Counted from the first letter of the stretch, positions 43,324 through 55,204 are shown. The stretch: DNA of 64,000 nt from Desulfurobacterium indicum (GCF_001968985.1 NZ_MOEN01000005.1:1-64000), one strand, 5' to 3'. Numbers and translations are program-made. The notes: generated by a model not told the origin, from the sequence alone.

Positions 43324-46065
43324 ATGAAAAAAATTATAATAGCCTCTCTTTTTTTCGCGGCTACGGCAAGTGCAGCAGACATAAACTTCGGTCTGAAACT
43401 CTACAAGGACGGAATGTATGAGCTTGCAGATCAAACATTTTCGCAGATACTAACCTCCCCTCCTGAAAACCTCAAACCTTACCTGAGCCCTATGGCTGAA
43501 ACATTTCTTAAAACAAAGGATATAAACTCTTTAAAACGCCTCCTTAAAGTCTGGAAAGAAAGATATCCGTCATATAAAAAAGGTTATTATTTGGGTTTAT
43601 CAACATTTGTAAACATAAGCGAAGGAAAAAAATTAAAAGATGTCTTTGACGAAACTTCCTTTTTATCTTTACCGGTAAAAGAAAAGATAGACTTCCTGAA
43701 AGTTTTAGCAAAAGCTCCCCTTTCAACAGACGAGAAATTTTACATTCTTACCTTAGGCAAAAAAAGACTGGATGTAAAAGGGGCTCTGGCTGACAGTGGA
43801 TTTCTCGAAAAGTTTGCTGAGGAAACAATAAAAAACAAACATCAAGACATAACCGACTACATATTCGCAAATTATGGAGACTGGCTCAAAGGAAAAGAAT
43901 TTGAACTTCCATACATAAAATATCTGGAAAGACAGAAAAAATACGATGATGCTCTCATAAAACTGAGAAAACTCTACAAAAAAGATAAAAGCCCTGAAAT
44001 ACTGTTTGAAATGGCTAAAGTTTATTATCTGAAAGGAAACTACAAGACGGCGATAAAACTTGCCAAAAACATTAACACTACGGAAGCAAAGTTTTTAAGA
44101 GCCTGGGCTTACTTCAAATCAGGCAGGAAAAGAGAAGCCTTTAAAGAACTGAACATGAACATACAAAAACCTGTAATGCCTGAAAGTCTGAAAGTAGCAA
44201 TTAACTTTATAGAAGGAAAAATCAACCCCGATGAAATCAAAAAGTTCTATCCGGAATACTATTACAGGGCTCTCCTCTTTACATTCTCTCCTGCCGCAGA
44301 CGAAAAGGTAAAAAAGATAAACAACCATGATGCTGGAATGTTCTTTTATGAAAGAGGCAATTTTGAAAAAGCATTCGATTACTTAAAACGTGCGGTAAAC
44401 TCAAGGAAAGGTTTTTATTTAACCCCGAGAACACTCTACCTTATAGGAAAAGTTGCCGTTATAAACAAAGATATGGGAAACATGCTCTACTCGGAAATAG
44501 CCAATAATTTCCAAAACACACCATACTACAAAGCCTCAATAATACCCTACGCCCAATCCCTGATACTGAAGGGGAACTTCGATGCAGCGGCAAAACTCCT
44601 CAAATACGGAATTGAGCAATTCAAAATAGACAGCATACAGGCGAGAAAACTTCTCGGAGAAGCCTACTATTATGAAGGCAATTATAAAAAAGCAAGTTTA
44701 ACTTTAAAACCTATTATAAGCAAAGATGATGAAGCCTTTCATTTCTTCATCCTCTCTGAATTTTACGGCGGCAAAAAACGAGCAGCTTTTGAATACCTAA
44801 AAGTAAAACTGAACAACAACAGGCTATTCCCGGAAATAAACTACGGAAGACTGTGCTACTTAGCGGCAAAACTTGGAAAAACCTCCTCTTTAAAGAAAGT
44901 CCCACTGCCTAAGGAACCCTTTGCAGCTGCAATGTTCGCAGTCTTAACAAACAACAAAAAACTTATGAAAAGCCTGATTTATAAAACAACAGGAATGGTA
45001 AGAGAAGCTCTCCTTTACAAACTTGCAATCGGAGAAAAAACACCTGAAAAGCGTTTTGTTTATCTGTCACTACTTAAAGCGGTAGCGGAAAATCCGGAAA
45101 CGGCAAACTTTGCAGAAAAAATGGAAGAATATGACGCTTATAGATTCGGACGGTTTGACAATCTCCTTTTAAACAACCCTGAATTCATAGCATACAACCC
45201 TGAAAACGACATCTCAGACATAAATTCCATAATCGAAAAAGCCAACGACTATTTAGAATCAAATGGTATTCTGAAAGCCTACGGACTTTACAAACTGGCA
45301 GCCGAAAGAACAACAGATCCCAACATAAGAACAGAAGTGGTAACAAAAATGGTAAAAATTGACATGAAACTTAAAAACTATAAGAGAGCAATAAGAGACG
45401 TAAACCTTATTCCGGATGCTGGACAAAAAGAAAACGATATAAAAAACTACCTGCTGACTGAAATTTACTACAAGGAAGGAAGACTTCTTGACGCACTTAA
45501 CGCAGGAAAAGCCGTAACAAACATAAACAACATACCTGAAACCGAAAGAGTAAAATTTGCAGCAACTCTCGCGTCACTTTATAAACTTGCAGGGAACGAA
45601 GAAAAAGCAATGGAACTCTTAAATTACATAGTCAAAAAAGGTCATCTTTCAGAGATTAACTACGATGATCTGGTAAACCTTGCCCTGTTTCTGGACAAAA
45701 AAGGCAAACATACAGAAGCCATTGAACTTCTGAAGGAAGCTAACAAAAAGGCCAGAAAAAAAGAGCAAAAAGCAGAATCTTTATTCTGGCTGGCTTCCAT
45801 CGAAGAGGAAACGGGAAACCGTGAAAAAGCTCTAATGGATTACTTGAAGATATACTATGAAATCGGCGTGGAACCATGGACCTCTACCGCTCTTTACAGG
45901 GCAGCAAATCTTCTTGAAGAAAAAGGAAGTTACCAACAGGCTTTGAAGTTACTAAAGAAAGTGGTTAAAATTAAAGGGCAATCACCGGAAGGGATAAGAG
46001 CCTTTGAAAAAATCAAGGAAATCGAGAATAAGATGAAAGGAGGCGTTAATGCAGAAGGGCGGTAA
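43324..46065 (+). CDS. Secreted tetratricopeptide-repeat protein
   Basis: The 913-aa protein has a signal peptide ([16 protein letters not shown], cleavage before ADINF). The rest reads as a continuous array of TPR-like helix pairs, e.g. [34 protein letters not shown] and [20 protein letters not shown]. Such periplasmic TPR scaffolds occur near cell-envelope and gliding/adhesion systems, but no specific function can be given. It starts with a ribosome-binding site (gggag) and overlaps the DUF507 gene by 17 bases. Confidence 0.8.
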   Translation: MKKIIIASLFFAATASAADINFGLKLYKDGMYELADQTFSQILTSPPENLKPYLSPMAETFLKTKDINSLKRLLKVWKERYPSYKKGYYLGLSTFVNISEGKKLKDVFDETSFLSLPVKEKIDFLKVLAKAPLSTDEKFYILTLGKKRLDVKGALADSGFLEKFAEETIKNKHQDITDYIFANYGDWLKGKEFELPYIKYLERQKKYDDALIKLRKLYKKDKSPEILFEMAKVYYLKGNYKTAIKLAKNINTTEAKFLRAWAYFKSGRKREAFKELNMNIQKPVMPESLKVAINFIEGKINPDEIKKFYPEYYYRALLFTFSPAADEKVKKINNHDAGMFFYERGNFEKAFDYLKRAVNSRKGFYLTPRTLYLIGKVAVINKDMGNMLYSEIANNFQNTPYYKASIIPYAQSLILKGNFDAAAKLLKYGIEQFKIDSIQARKLLGEAYYYEGNYKKASLTLKPIISKDDEAFHFFILSEFYGGKKRAAFEYLKVKLNNNRLFPEINYGRLCYLAAKLGKTSSLKKVPLPKEPFAAAMFAVLTNNKKLMKSLIYKTTGMVREALLYKLAIGEKTPEKRFVYLSLLKAVAENPETANFAEKMEEYDAYRFGRFDNLLLNNPEFIAYNPENDISDINSIIEKANDYLESNGILKAYGLYKLAAERTTDPNIRTEVVTKMVKIDMKLKNYKRAIRDVNLIPDAGQKENDIKNYLLTEIYYKEGRLLDALNAGKAVTNINNIPETERVKFAATLASLYKLAGNEEKAMELLNYIVKKGHLSEINYDDLVNLALFLDKKGKHTEAIELLKEANKKARKKEQKAESLFWLASIEEETGNREKALMDYLKIYYEIGVEPWTSTALYRAANLLEEKGSYQQALKLLKKVVKIKGQSPEGIRAFEKIKEIENKMKGGVNAEGR

Positions 46066-46627
46066 ATTCGTGCAACTCCTTGTAAACGAGATAACGAAAA
46101 ACCTTGTTGGAAAGGACTACATCATCGTTGACGACGAGAACTACTTTAAGGATAAAGTCCTTGAAATCATTATCAACGAATACAAGATTGAGAAAGAGTT
46201 AGAAGAAGAAGCTGAAAAAATATTGGAGGAAAATTCTGATGAAATTATGTATAGAGGTATCCCTTTCTTCAAAGCACGTAAACTTATAAAAGAAAAACTT
46301 GCAAAAGAAAGAGGCATTCCAGCTTCTGGCAGCATTTTCAGCAGAGAAAAGGCAAACTACCTGGCAGGAAAAATCCTAAAATTCATTCTGACTGATGATG
46401 AAATAGACTACACACAGGAAAGAGGAATCATAAGACAGGAAATAGTAAAAGCCTTCAACACAATAGCTCAACTTAAAAAAGAAGTTGATCAGGCAGCAAA
46501 ACACAAAATAGAATCAATGTCAAAACCTATACCGGAAGGAACTCCGGAATGGTTTGCTTTATACAGAAAATTTTACGAAGAAGAACTTATATCAAGAGGT
46601 CTCCTTGATACAGAAGAAACTGAGTAA
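46049..46627 (+). CDS. DUF507-family protein
   Basis: The 192-aa charged, helical protein has two similar halves, each ending in a basic turn (e.g. MYRGIPFFKARKLIKEKLAK). It resembles DUF507 (PF04368-type) proteins, found mainly in Aquificota and a few other phyla and of unknown function. The ATG has an ideal AAGGAGG upstream. It lies between the TPR protein and the FtsB-like gene. Confidence 0.7.
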   Translation: MQKGGKFVQLLVNEITKNLVGKDYIIVDDENYFKDKVLEIIINEYKIEKELEEEAEKILEENSDEIMYRGIPFFKARKLIKEKLAKERGIPASGSIFSREKANYLAGKILKFILTDDEIDYTQERGIIRQEIVKAFNTIAQLKKEVDQAAKHKIESMSKPIPEGTPEWFALYRKFYEEELISRGLLDTEETE

Positions 46628-46949
46628 ACTATTAATTATCGGGTGGGTAATTTTCCTGCCCTTTTATCTATACAGTTACATTTTCGGTGAAAACTCCCTC
46701 AAAACTTTGAGGGAACTTCAGAAAAACTACCAAAAACTTCAAGCGGAGAAGAACTACTGGAATACAAAAGTTGAAATCCTCAATGAAAGAATAAAAGCAA
46801 TAGAACAAAATCAAAAATTTTATTACGAAAAACTTGCAAGAGAAATGTTTGTAAAAGGAAAGAAAGGCGAACAAACCTTCCTATTCGTGACAAAAAAACA
46901 TCCTAAAATTCAAATTTTGAACAAAAACTCAACAAAGACAGAAGAATAA
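46605..46949 (+). CDS. FtsB/DivIC-like septum formation initiator protein
   Basis: The 114-aa protein has a short cytoplasmic start, one membrane helix (about 8-26) and a periplasmic coiled coil (LRELQKNYQKLQAEKNYWNT and onward). It ends in EKLAREMFVKGKKGEQ, the FtsB/DivIC signature. The TTG at 46605 is chosen: AAGAGG is six bases upstream, and the frame before it is DUF507 sequence in another frame. It should join the FtsQLB divisome complex. Its last 40 bases overlap the converging amidotransferase. Confidence 0.78.
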   Translation: MIQKKLSKLLIIGWVIFLPFYLYSYIFGENSLKTLRELQKNYQKLQAEKNYWNTKVEILNERIKAIEQNQKFYYEKLAREMFVKGKKGEQTFLFVTKKHPKIQILNKNSTKTEE

Positions 46950-47584
46950 ACTTTCAGCATTTCCCATTTTTTATCATCATCTCCCAATATCTGTTCTGGA
47001 GTTAATCCTTCAGAAACTACCTCGTCCCTATAAGCTTCAATCCACCTTTTAATATCATCCTTCGTAACTTCAATGTGGTACTGCAGACCAACAGCCCTGT
47101 TTAATCTGAAAGCCTGATTGGGATAGAGAGGCGTTGAAGCAAGTTTCGTTGCCCCTTCAGGTAGCTCAAAAGTATCACCATGCCACTCAAAAACATCCAT
47201 CTTGTGCCTATATAGAAATTCAAACTCATTTTGAGGATAAAGCTCATACCAGCCTATCTCTTTTCCCATTTCACCTTTATAAACTTTAGCACCTAAAACA
47301 TGAGCTATTATTTGAGCCCCAAGGCAGATCCCAACAATCCTTTTGTTCTTTCTCAAAGCCTCTTCAACCAGTCTAAACTCATCATTAAGAAAAGAATACT
47401 TTTTAGCCTCATAAACCCCCATAGGACCGCCCAATATCGTTATAAACTCATAGTCATCAACCGAATCAACCATTTCACCGCGAAAAGCATCAATAGTTTC
47501 AACTGCTACTCCTTTCCTCTCAAAAAGCGGCGCAAGTGTTCCCGGACCTTCGATTCCTATGTTTTTAACAAAAAGTGCCTTCAT
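46910..47584 (-). CDS. Class I glutamine amidotransferase (GuaA-N-like)
   Basis: This is a stand-alone glutaminase-type domain of 224 aa. It shows ITILGGPMGVYE, the nucleophile loop GICLGAQIIAHVLGA and the catalytic His-Glu in LQYHIEVTKDD. Stand-alone forms may hydrolyse gamma-glutamyl bonds or serve an unknown amidation; the partner is not visible. It converges with the FtsB-like gene with a 40-base overlap. Confidence 0.87.
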   Translation of the reverse strand: MKALFVKNIGIEGPGTLAPLFERKGVAVETIDAFRGEMVDSVDDYEFITILGGPMGVYEAKKYSFLNDEFRLVEEALRKNKRIVGICLGAQIIAHVLGAKVYKGEMGKEIGWYELYPQNEFEFLYRHKMDVFEWHGDTFELPEGATKLASTPLYPNQAFRLNRAVGLQYHIEVTKDDIKRWIEAYRDEVVSEGLTPEQILGDDDKKWEMLKVYSSVFVEFLFKI

Positions 47585-47623
47585 ACCTTACCTCCATTTA
47601 AAAATAACAATTAATATTCTAAC

Positions 47624-48700
47624 CTATTTTCTTTTTTTCACAGCATCAAAAAGGAATCTGAGAACATTCGTAGCATAGTGGCCTGACGGAAGAAAAAATT
47701 TCAGTATTACTCCACCTGCCGTTTCCTTAATCTCAAAATCTTTTATAGAAACAATCGTTTCCCTATTAAACCGGTGAAAAAATTTAGAAAAGTTTGAAAA
47801 CTGATCAAGAGACAACCCCATCTCATTTAAAAAAGAAACATACAACTCTTTAATTTCAAGAGAAAAAACCGGAACCTTCTCTGGAAGATAGATTCTTTCC
47901 AGAGGAAAAACCAGCTCTCCCAACTTATACTTGAAAACCAGCTTTTCATCAGTTTTTTTACTGACCAACTCACTAAGGTAGCGATTAAAAAGATAACTCT
48001 GAAAAACGTTAAACTGAAACTTTATTTCACTTTCAGGAACAAGAGATAGAGCTTCTCTGAAATTGTTTGACTTTTCAAGGAAAAGGGCTACCTTCTTTCT
48101 CCAGCCGGAAAAAAACCAGGCAGATTCTCCAAACCTACCAGCAACAAAGAGTTTTTTCCCTTTCCTCCCCCTCAAACTTTCCCAACCTGCCGGTGTAAAA
48201 AGGTAGAAAAGGGCATTTTTAAAATCATTTCTAATCAAATAATAAACAAAAAAACTATTCCTTCGAACAGACGTAAACCTCTGCTCTCCATAATAACCTG
48301 GAATCCCAAACTCCTCTAAAATATCAACTCTTTCAGGATACCTAAAAAATTCTCTAACATGAACTTCAAAAAAGTTACCGTTAACTGCAGACGGAGAAAC
48401 TTTTTTTCTGGAAAATCCTGCAAAAATCACCTTTAAATTCCTGTCCGCCACCTCTTTAAGTCTGAATCTTTCAGGCACAGAGATAAACTGAACCGTAATG
48501 GCATTTTTATCCTTTAAACCACCGTAACCTATAAATCTGTGAGAAAGACCAGAAATCTTAGCTATTTTCTTTATAGCTTCTTCCGTTTCCAATCCTTTTT
48601 TCCAGAGAGAATAAACCCGATAACCTCTTCCCTCCAAAAAGCCCGGTTTCAAAACTTCTTTCACCTTGAAATCTTCCGGCTTTACCTTTATTCTTGCCAA
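47624..48700 (-). CDS. truD: tRNA pseudouridine synthase TruD
   Basis: TruD makes pseudouridine 13 in tRNA-Glu. The 358-aa protein has the N-terminal KVKPEDFKVKEVL and the catalytic GYGGLKDKNAITVQFISV (Asp in KDKNA). It also has NFFEVHVR, a GIPGYYGEQRF motif (G-x-P-N/G-Y-F/Y type) and the family's long insertion. The start is TTG at 48700 with perfect AAGGAGG five bases upstream; the 17 codons before it are not TruD-like. Confidence 0.92.
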   Translation of the reverse strand: MARIKVKPEDFKVKEVLKPGFLEGRGYRVYSLWKKGLETEEAIKKIAKISGLSHRFIGYGGLKDKNAITVQFISVPERFRLKEVADRNLKVIFAGFSRKKVSPSAVNGNFFEVHVREFFRYPERVDILEEFGIPGYYGEQRFTSVRRNSFFVYYLIRNDFKNALFYLFTPAGWESLRGRKGKKLFVAGRFGESAWFFSGWRKKVALFLEKSNNFREALSLVPESEIKFQFNVFQSYLFNRYLSELVSKKTDEKLVFKYKLGELVFPLERIYLPEKVPVFSLEIKELYVSFLNEMGLSLDQFSNFSKFFHRFNRETIVSIKDFEIKETAGGVILKFFLPSGHYATNVLRFLFDAVKKRK

Positions 48701-48773
48701 TATTACCTCCTTAACCTTTTCTGAAGAATGAAAAAGGACAATATTAAACATAAGAAAATGTCGCAGGTGAAAA

Positions 48774-49997
48774 ATGAAAAACTACGATAAAGTAAAAGAA
48801 CGAATTAAAAATTTTGGACCTGGAATAATAACGGGAGGGGCGGACAACGACCCTGCTGGAATAATCACCTACACGATGATAGGTGCAACAACCGGACTTA
48901 AGCAACTGTGGCTCATGGTTTTCTCTACACCAATGATGATAGCTGTTCAGGATTCTGTTGCAAGAATAGCAATAGTCACTGGCAAAAGCCTATCGGAAGT
49001 TCTAAAAACCTTTTACACAAAAAAAACAGCAACAATCGTCATATCATTACTACTCATAGCAAACCTTTTCACAATAGCCGCTGATATGGAAGCAGTTGCA
49101 CAGATATTTGAAATTGTAACAGGAATCCATGCAATATACTGGTTAATACCAATAAATATTTTAATAGGCTATCTCGTAATCTTTAAAACTTACAGAACGG
49201 TAAAAAAAACTCTGGTGTCTCTTACAGCAATACTGGCTGTTTACATATTTTCTGCAATAAAATGCAAACCTGATATCAGCACACTAATAACAAACACACT
49301 AATTCCTCATATAAAATTCTCGGGCGCATTTTTTATGGCCGCTCTGGGACTGTTAGGCACAACCATTTCTCCCTATATGATGTTCTGGCAGGCAACGGAA
49401 GAAAAGATAGAGCACAAAACGGTTGTTCAAATAGAGGACGCCACCCTCGATACTGTTGCCGGTATGATCTATTCAAATGTTGTCGCATACTTCATAATTA
49501 TTGCTGCCGCTTACACCCTGTTTGGACATCACATTTTTGTATCCACCATAAAAGAAGCGGCAATTGCAATAAAGCCTGTCGCGGGAAGTTTCTCCTTCAC
49601 TCTATTCTCAATAGGCATCATCGCCGCCGGATTCATCGCCATACCCGTTCTTGCAGGTTCATCTGCCTACGCAATAGCAGATCTATTTGGATGGAGAAAA
49701 GGTTTTGAAGAAAAAGTTAGCAGTGCCAAAGGATTTTACATCGTATTCTTGGGCTCCCTTCTCATAGGGGACATTATCAATCTTTCTCCAATATCAGCGG
49801 TTAACGCTCTTTATTACAGTCAAATACTGGACGGTATGTTGTTACCTTTTCTGGTAGCCGTCATAGCAATCGTAGCAAACAACAAAAAGATAATGGGAGA
49901 CTTCACAAATACTGCTTTCAACAATATATTTTGTTTTGTAACCTTTATTATTTCGCTGGCCTGTATCGTTATTATGCTCTGGCAAATGATTGTTTGA
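48774..49997 (+). CDS. Nramp-superfamily divalent-cation transporter, non-canonical type
   Basis: The 407-aa membrane protein has about 11 helices of the LeuT fold. GPGIITGGADNDPAGI replaces the canonical TM1 motif DPGN with D-P-A-G. The TM6 region reads TTISPYMMFWQ instead of MPH. These substitutions occur in Nramp-related clades with altered metal preference. The substrate (Mn, Fe or Mg) is therefore open. The tRNA-Thr promoter -10 begins directly after the stop. Confidence 0.85.
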   Translation: MKNYDKVKERIKNFGPGIITGGADNDPAGIITYTMIGATTGLKQLWLMVFSTPMMIAVQDSVARIAIVTGKSLSEVLKTFYTKKTATIVISLLLIANLFTIAADMEAVAQIFEIVTGIHAIYWLIPINILIGYLVIFKTYRTVKKTLVSLTAILAVYIFSAIKCKPDISTLITNTLIPHIKFSGAFFMAALGLLGTTISPYMMFWQATEEKIEHKTVVQIEDATLDTVAGMIYSNVVAYFIIIAAAYTLFGHHIFVSTIKEAAIAIKPVAGSFSFTLFSIGIIAAGFIAIPVLAGSSAYAIADLFGWRKGFEEKVSSAKGFYIVFLGSLLIGDIINLSPISAVNALYYSQILDGMLLPFLVAVIAIVANNKKIMGDFTNTAFNNIFCFVTFIISLACIVIMLWQMIV

Positions 49998-50003
49998 TAT
50001 AAT
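49998..50003 (+). promoter_or_regulatory. -10 element of the tRNA-Thr promoter
   Basis: TATAAT immediately follows the transporter stop codon, 18 bases before the mature tRNA. The -35 region inside the transporter gene is weak, so only the -10 is called. Confidence 0.5.
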
Positions 50004-50020
50004 AGCCGCTGCTCAAAAAT

Positions 50021-50097
50021 GCCGGCGTAGCTCAGATGGCCAGAGCGGGGCACTCGTAATGCCCAGGTCAAGGGTTCGAATCCCTTCGCCGGCACCA
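50021..50097 (+). tRNA. tRNA-Thr (anticodon CGT)
   Basis: This is a complete 77-nt cloverleaf with acceptor GCCGGCG/CGCCGGC, anticodon stem GGGCA/TGCCC with loop CTCGTAA, T arm AAGGG-TTCGAAT-CCCTT and encoded CCA. Anticodon CGT reads threonine ACG. It lies between the transporter and gyrB. Confidence 0.96.
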
Positions 50098-50124
50098 TTC
50101 TCTCTCCTCCTTTCTTCCCCGAAA

Positions 50125-50133
50125 TGGTATAAT
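50125..50133 (+). promoter_or_regulatory. Extended -10 promoter of gyrB
   Basis: TGG-TATAAT (TG at 50125-50126, hexamer 50128-50133) is a consensus extended -10 element, 64 bases before the gyrB ATG. No good -35 is visible, which is normal for this class. Confidence 0.6.
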
Positions 50134-50196
50134 AAACCGTTCAAAATAAAAGAGTTTTACCTTTTTAGCACCGTTTTACCGTCTCAGGAGGATTAA

Positions 50197-52606
<2,410 letters not shown>

Positions 52607-52608
<2 letters not shown>

Positions 52609-52648
52609 AGTGAGCGCTCTGCTCACTTTTTCTTTTTCTTTTTCTTTT
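52607..52648 (+). terminator. Rho-independent terminator of gyrB
   Basis: The stem aaagtgagc / gctcacttt (loop gctct) overlaps the gyrB stop and is followed by a long pyrimidine tract made of repeated tttttc. The same tract encodes the lysine tail of the converging gene. Confidence 0.88.
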
Positions 52649-52922
52649 TATTGCTAAAAAACCTTAAAACAGAAAAGGTAACACTGAACGTTTCAAGAAA
52701 AGAATCAACCGTATTTCTTAAAGATTCCACTGTCTCTTTAACAACATCAACCGTATCCTTAACAGTATCAGCCACTTCTGAAACTTCAGGCTCTGTCCTC
52801 TCAAGGAATTCACTCAATCTTTTAAGAAAAGAATAGACACCAAATGCCATAACAACGATTGAAATAGTAATAAAAACCATACAAACAGCTATAATAACGA
52901 GAGAAACAGACTCTACACTCAT
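52623..52922 (-). CDS. Small membrane protein, DUF948-like, with octa-lysine tail
   Basis: The 99-aa protein has one N-terminal membrane helix (about 6-28) and an amphipathic/coiled helix rich in Val-Asp-Thr repeats (SEVADTVKDTVDVVKETVES). It ends in eight lysines. The layout fits DUF948/YtxG-type proteins of unknown function. The ATG follows GGGAGAGG. The lysine codons are four copies of AAAAAG, i.e. the complement of the gyrB terminator tract, and the TGA lies in the terminator stem. Confidence 0.72.
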   Translation of the reverse strand: MSVESVSLVIIAVCMVFITISIVVMAFGVYSFLKRLSEFLERTEPEVSEVADTVKDTVDVVKETVESLRNTVDSFLETFSVTFSVLRFFSNKKKKKKKK

Positions 52923-52961
52923 AACACCTCTCCCTTACGTAACTTGCTATTATTTTACCAC

Positions 52962-52977
52962 TTATTATATTTAATAA
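52962..52977. promoter_or_regulatory. AT-rich palindrome, candidate Fur/PerR-type operator
   Basis: The perfect palindrome TTATTATATTTAATAA lies between the divergent membrane-protein gene and the Fur-family gene. It resembles the AT-rich inverted repeats bound by Fur/PerR proteins, which often regulate themselves. It is 74 bases upstream of the promoter -35, so repression by direct overlap is not obvious. Confidence 0.35.
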
Positions 52978-53050
52978 TGAGTAGTATTTGAAAATAAGGA
53001 TAGATAGTTGCAAATTATTAATGCTTAATGTTATATATTAGCAGCAAGCA

Positions 53051-53079
53051 TTGACTCAGAAATCCAAAAGTTATATTAT
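53051..53079 (+). promoter_or_regulatory. Sigma-70 promoter of the Fur-family gene
   Basis: TTGACT (53051-53056) and TATTAT (53074-53079) with 17-base spacing are close to consensus. Transcription would start near 53086, leaving a leader of about 65 bases. Confidence 0.65.
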
Positions 53080-53151
53080 TAGGTTTAACAAACTTTTAAC
53101 GGCAATTTACTATGCGATTTAGCAAGAAATTTCAGATAAAAGGAGTATCCA

Positions 53152-53577
53152 ATGAAAAATATAGAAACTATGATTGAAAACTTCAAGAAGATTGCACGCT
53201 CTAAAGGTATGAAAATCACTCCACAAAGAGTGGCAATTTACAGAGAACTAGTAAGCAGACACGACCATCCTTCGGCAGAGGACATCTACGACGCACTAAA
53301 AGGAAAATTTGCGGGAATATCTCTTGCAACAGTTTATAGAACACTTACAAGCCTGGAAAACGCAGGCCTTGCAATGAAAGTTGCAACGGTTAACGGTGTT
53401 GCAAGGTTTGACGGTAAAATAACACCCCACAGCCATTTCATCTGTAAAGTATGCGGTAGAGTAATCGACATAGACTGTGAAGTTAATGTAGAAACAGAAA
53501 AACTCAAAAAATACAATTTCAGCGTTGAAAAGTGTGAAATTATCTACTACGGTGTCTGCGACAAGTGTCAAAACTAA
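53152..53577 (+). CDS. Fur-family transcriptional regulator, PerR-like
   Basis: The 141-aa metal-dependent repressor shows a winged helix with KITPQRVAIYREL and GISLATVYRTL. The metal-sensing region includes FDGKITPHSHFIC. Two structural CxxC pairs are present (CKVCG and CDKCQ). The HPSAEDIYDAL segment and the spacing of the histidines fit PerR-type peroxide sensors better than Fur, but this needs phylogeny. It has its own promoter and terminator. Confidence 0.9.
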   Translation: MKNIETMIENFKKIARSKGMKITPQRVAIYRELVSRHDHPSAEDIYDALKGKFAGISLATVYRTLTSLENAGLAMKVATVNGVARFDGKITPHSHFICKVCGRVIDIDCEVNVETEKLKKYNFSVEKCEIIYYGVCDKCQN

Positions 53578-53580
53578 TGT

Positions 53581-53606
53581 GGGCGACTTTTCCTGTCGCC
53601 CTTTTA
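53581..53606 (+). terminator. Rho-independent terminator of the Fur-family gene
   Basis: The stem gggcgac / gtcgccc with a 7-base loop is followed by tttt, 3 bases after the stop codon. Confidence 0.85.
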
Positions 53607-53670
53607 ACATTTTCTCCCCCTTCCTTCTATTTGATAGAATAACTTCAAGAAATTCTATTAAGGTGAAAGA

Positions 53671-54876
53671 ATGAAATATAAACTATTTATGGATCCTGTT
53701 TATGACGAATTTGTAATGATAGAAAAAGGGGGAGCAGGTGAAAATATAATCAATTCTTCTCTTATGCAACGTTTAAGATACATAAGGCAACTCGGTCCAT
53801 GCTACTTTGTCTATCCTGGAGCAGAACACACCCGATTTCAACATTCCCTTGGTGTCTACTGGCTTGTAACAAAAGCTTTTGGATTTTTAGAAAAGAAAGG
53901 CTACTCTGTTGATGAAAATTTAAAATTCAACGTAAAAATTGCAGCTTTAACTCACGACCTCGGACACTCTCCATACTCTCACGCCCTTGAGAGAAAAATA
54001 GTTCCTTACAGTCACGAAGAATTAACACTTAAAGCTCTTGAAATGCTTGAATCAGAAGAAGTTTTAGAAAGCTCTACCGTTGAAAAAGTAAAGAAAATTA
54101 TAAAAAAAGAGTTTTCTATTCCTTTCGGGCATCAACTCATATCAAGTCAGCTTGACTGCGACAGACTGGACTATTTGAAAAGAGACGCCTTTCACACAGG
54201 CGTTAGCTTTGGAAAAGTTGACGTTAACAGAATACTTGCGTCTATTGAGATTGATAACAGTAATCTTGTATGGAATTACAAAGGCTTCAACGCCCTTGAA
54301 TCTTACGTCATGTCACGTTACCAGATGTATTGGACAGTTTACTTCCATCCTGTAAACATAGCGGCACAGGTGCTTCTCCAAAAAATGTTAAAACGACTGA
54401 GACATTTGCTATCAGACAGTTCATCAGTTGAAATGGATTCTTTACTAAAAGAGACAATAAAAACAAAAAGCGTTGAAAAGTTTTTTATGCTAACAGATGC
54501 TTCAATAATCTCTTCCGTATATCAATTTACATTATCAAAAGATTTTGTCCTGCAGGATTTAAGCAAAAGGTTTGTCAAAAGATCCTTTTTCAGAGCAATA
54601 GAAATTGAAAGCCCGCAAATCGTTCTCAAAGCAAGGGAAAAACTGATAAAAGAAGGTTTTGACCCTGAATACTACATGGACGTGATAGAACCTTCAAAGG
54701 TTGCGTATTCCTACTATTCACCAGAAAAACTTGACGCAATACTTGTAAAAATGAACGGTAAAATAGAAGAGGTATCAAACATTGCACCGACAGATGCCCT
54801 TAAAGCTCTATCCCGCCGTGTCAAAAAAGCTCTGCTTTTCATTCCACCGGAAGTAGAACTGAAATCATTACAATAA
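53671..54876 (+). CDS. HD-domain phosphohydrolase (COG1078-type)
   Basis: The 401-aa protein has SSLMQRLRYIRQLG, HTRFQHSLGVYWL, the HD motif LTHDLGHSPYSHAL and SQLDCDRLDYLKRDAFHTG. These belong to dGTPase/SAMHD1-like HD hydrolases of the YwfO group. It probably hydrolyses a nucleoside triphosphate; the substrate is unknown. The gene stands alone, after the Fur terminator. Confidence 0.9.
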   Translation: MKYKLFMDPVYDEFVMIEKGGAGENIINSSLMQRLRYIRQLGPCYFVYPGAEHTRFQHSLGVYWLVTKAFGFLEKKGYSVDENLKFNVKIAALTHDLGHSPYSHALERKIVPYSHEELTLKALEMLESEEVLESSTVEKVKKIIKKEFSIPFGHQLISSQLDCDRLDYLKRDAFHTGVSFGKVDVNRILASIEIDNSNLVWNYKGFNALESYVMSRYQMYWTVYFHPVNIAAQVLLQKMLKRLRHLLSDSSSVEMDSLLKETIKTKSVEKFFMLTDASIISSVYQFTLSKDFVLQDLSKRFVKRSFFRAIEIESPQIVLKAREKLIKEGFDPEYYMDVIEPSKVAYSYYSPEKLDAILVKMNGKIEEVSNIAPTDALKALSRRVKKALLFIPPEVELKSLQ

Positions 54877-54901
54877 ATAGTCAAGAGGAATTATTCCGCC
54901 C

Positions 54902-55166
54902 TTACAGATAGAGCTTCTGATAGGTGTTTTTCCACTCAGAAGACCCGTAAAGTGAGGGATAGCTAACCTGAAAATTGGCTCCAGGAAATATCTTCTTGAG
55001 AGATTCATAGTAAGTATTACCTTCTTATATGGATGTTTTCCTCAGGATACATCTCCCTTTCTTCCAAAATGGGCCTTTCAAAAGTTGTTTTGTAAATTCT
55101 TATAGTATCTCTTACCCTCATGAATTTCCTTTCGAAAATCTCATGAGAAAGTTTTGTATCTCTCAT
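54902..55166 (-). pseudogene. Possible small frameshifted gene
   Basis: I do not recognise this. An ATG at 55166, behind AAGG, opens 49 codons (MRDTKLSHEIFERKF... to ENIHIRR) ending in TAA at 55017. If one base near 55020 is skipped, the reading continues smoothly for about 39 more codons (GNTYYESLKKIFPG..., ending at 54902), giving a charged helical protein of about 87 aa. A different overlapping frame (ATG 55008 to 54868, 46 codons) is also open. So this may be a one-base-broken gene, two tiny genes, or chance. Confidence 0.35.
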
Positions 55167-55179
55167 GGTAACCTTCTCC

Positions 55180-55204
55180 TTTAGAAGTTTTTTTGACTTC
55201 TAAA
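55180..55204. promoter_or_regulatory. AT-rich hairpin upstream of the small ORFs
   Basis: The inverted repeat tttagaagt / acttctaaa (9 bp, 7-base loop of mostly T) lies 14 bases before the small ORF start. It could be a weak terminator on the plus side or a leader structure on the minus side; neither is secure. Confidence 0.3.

Noticed and set aside
47624-48751. Start of truD at 48751
   Set aside because: The added residues are not TruD-like, whereas TTG 48700 has a perfect ribosome-binding site (AAGGAGG) and begins just before the conserved KVKPEDF segment.
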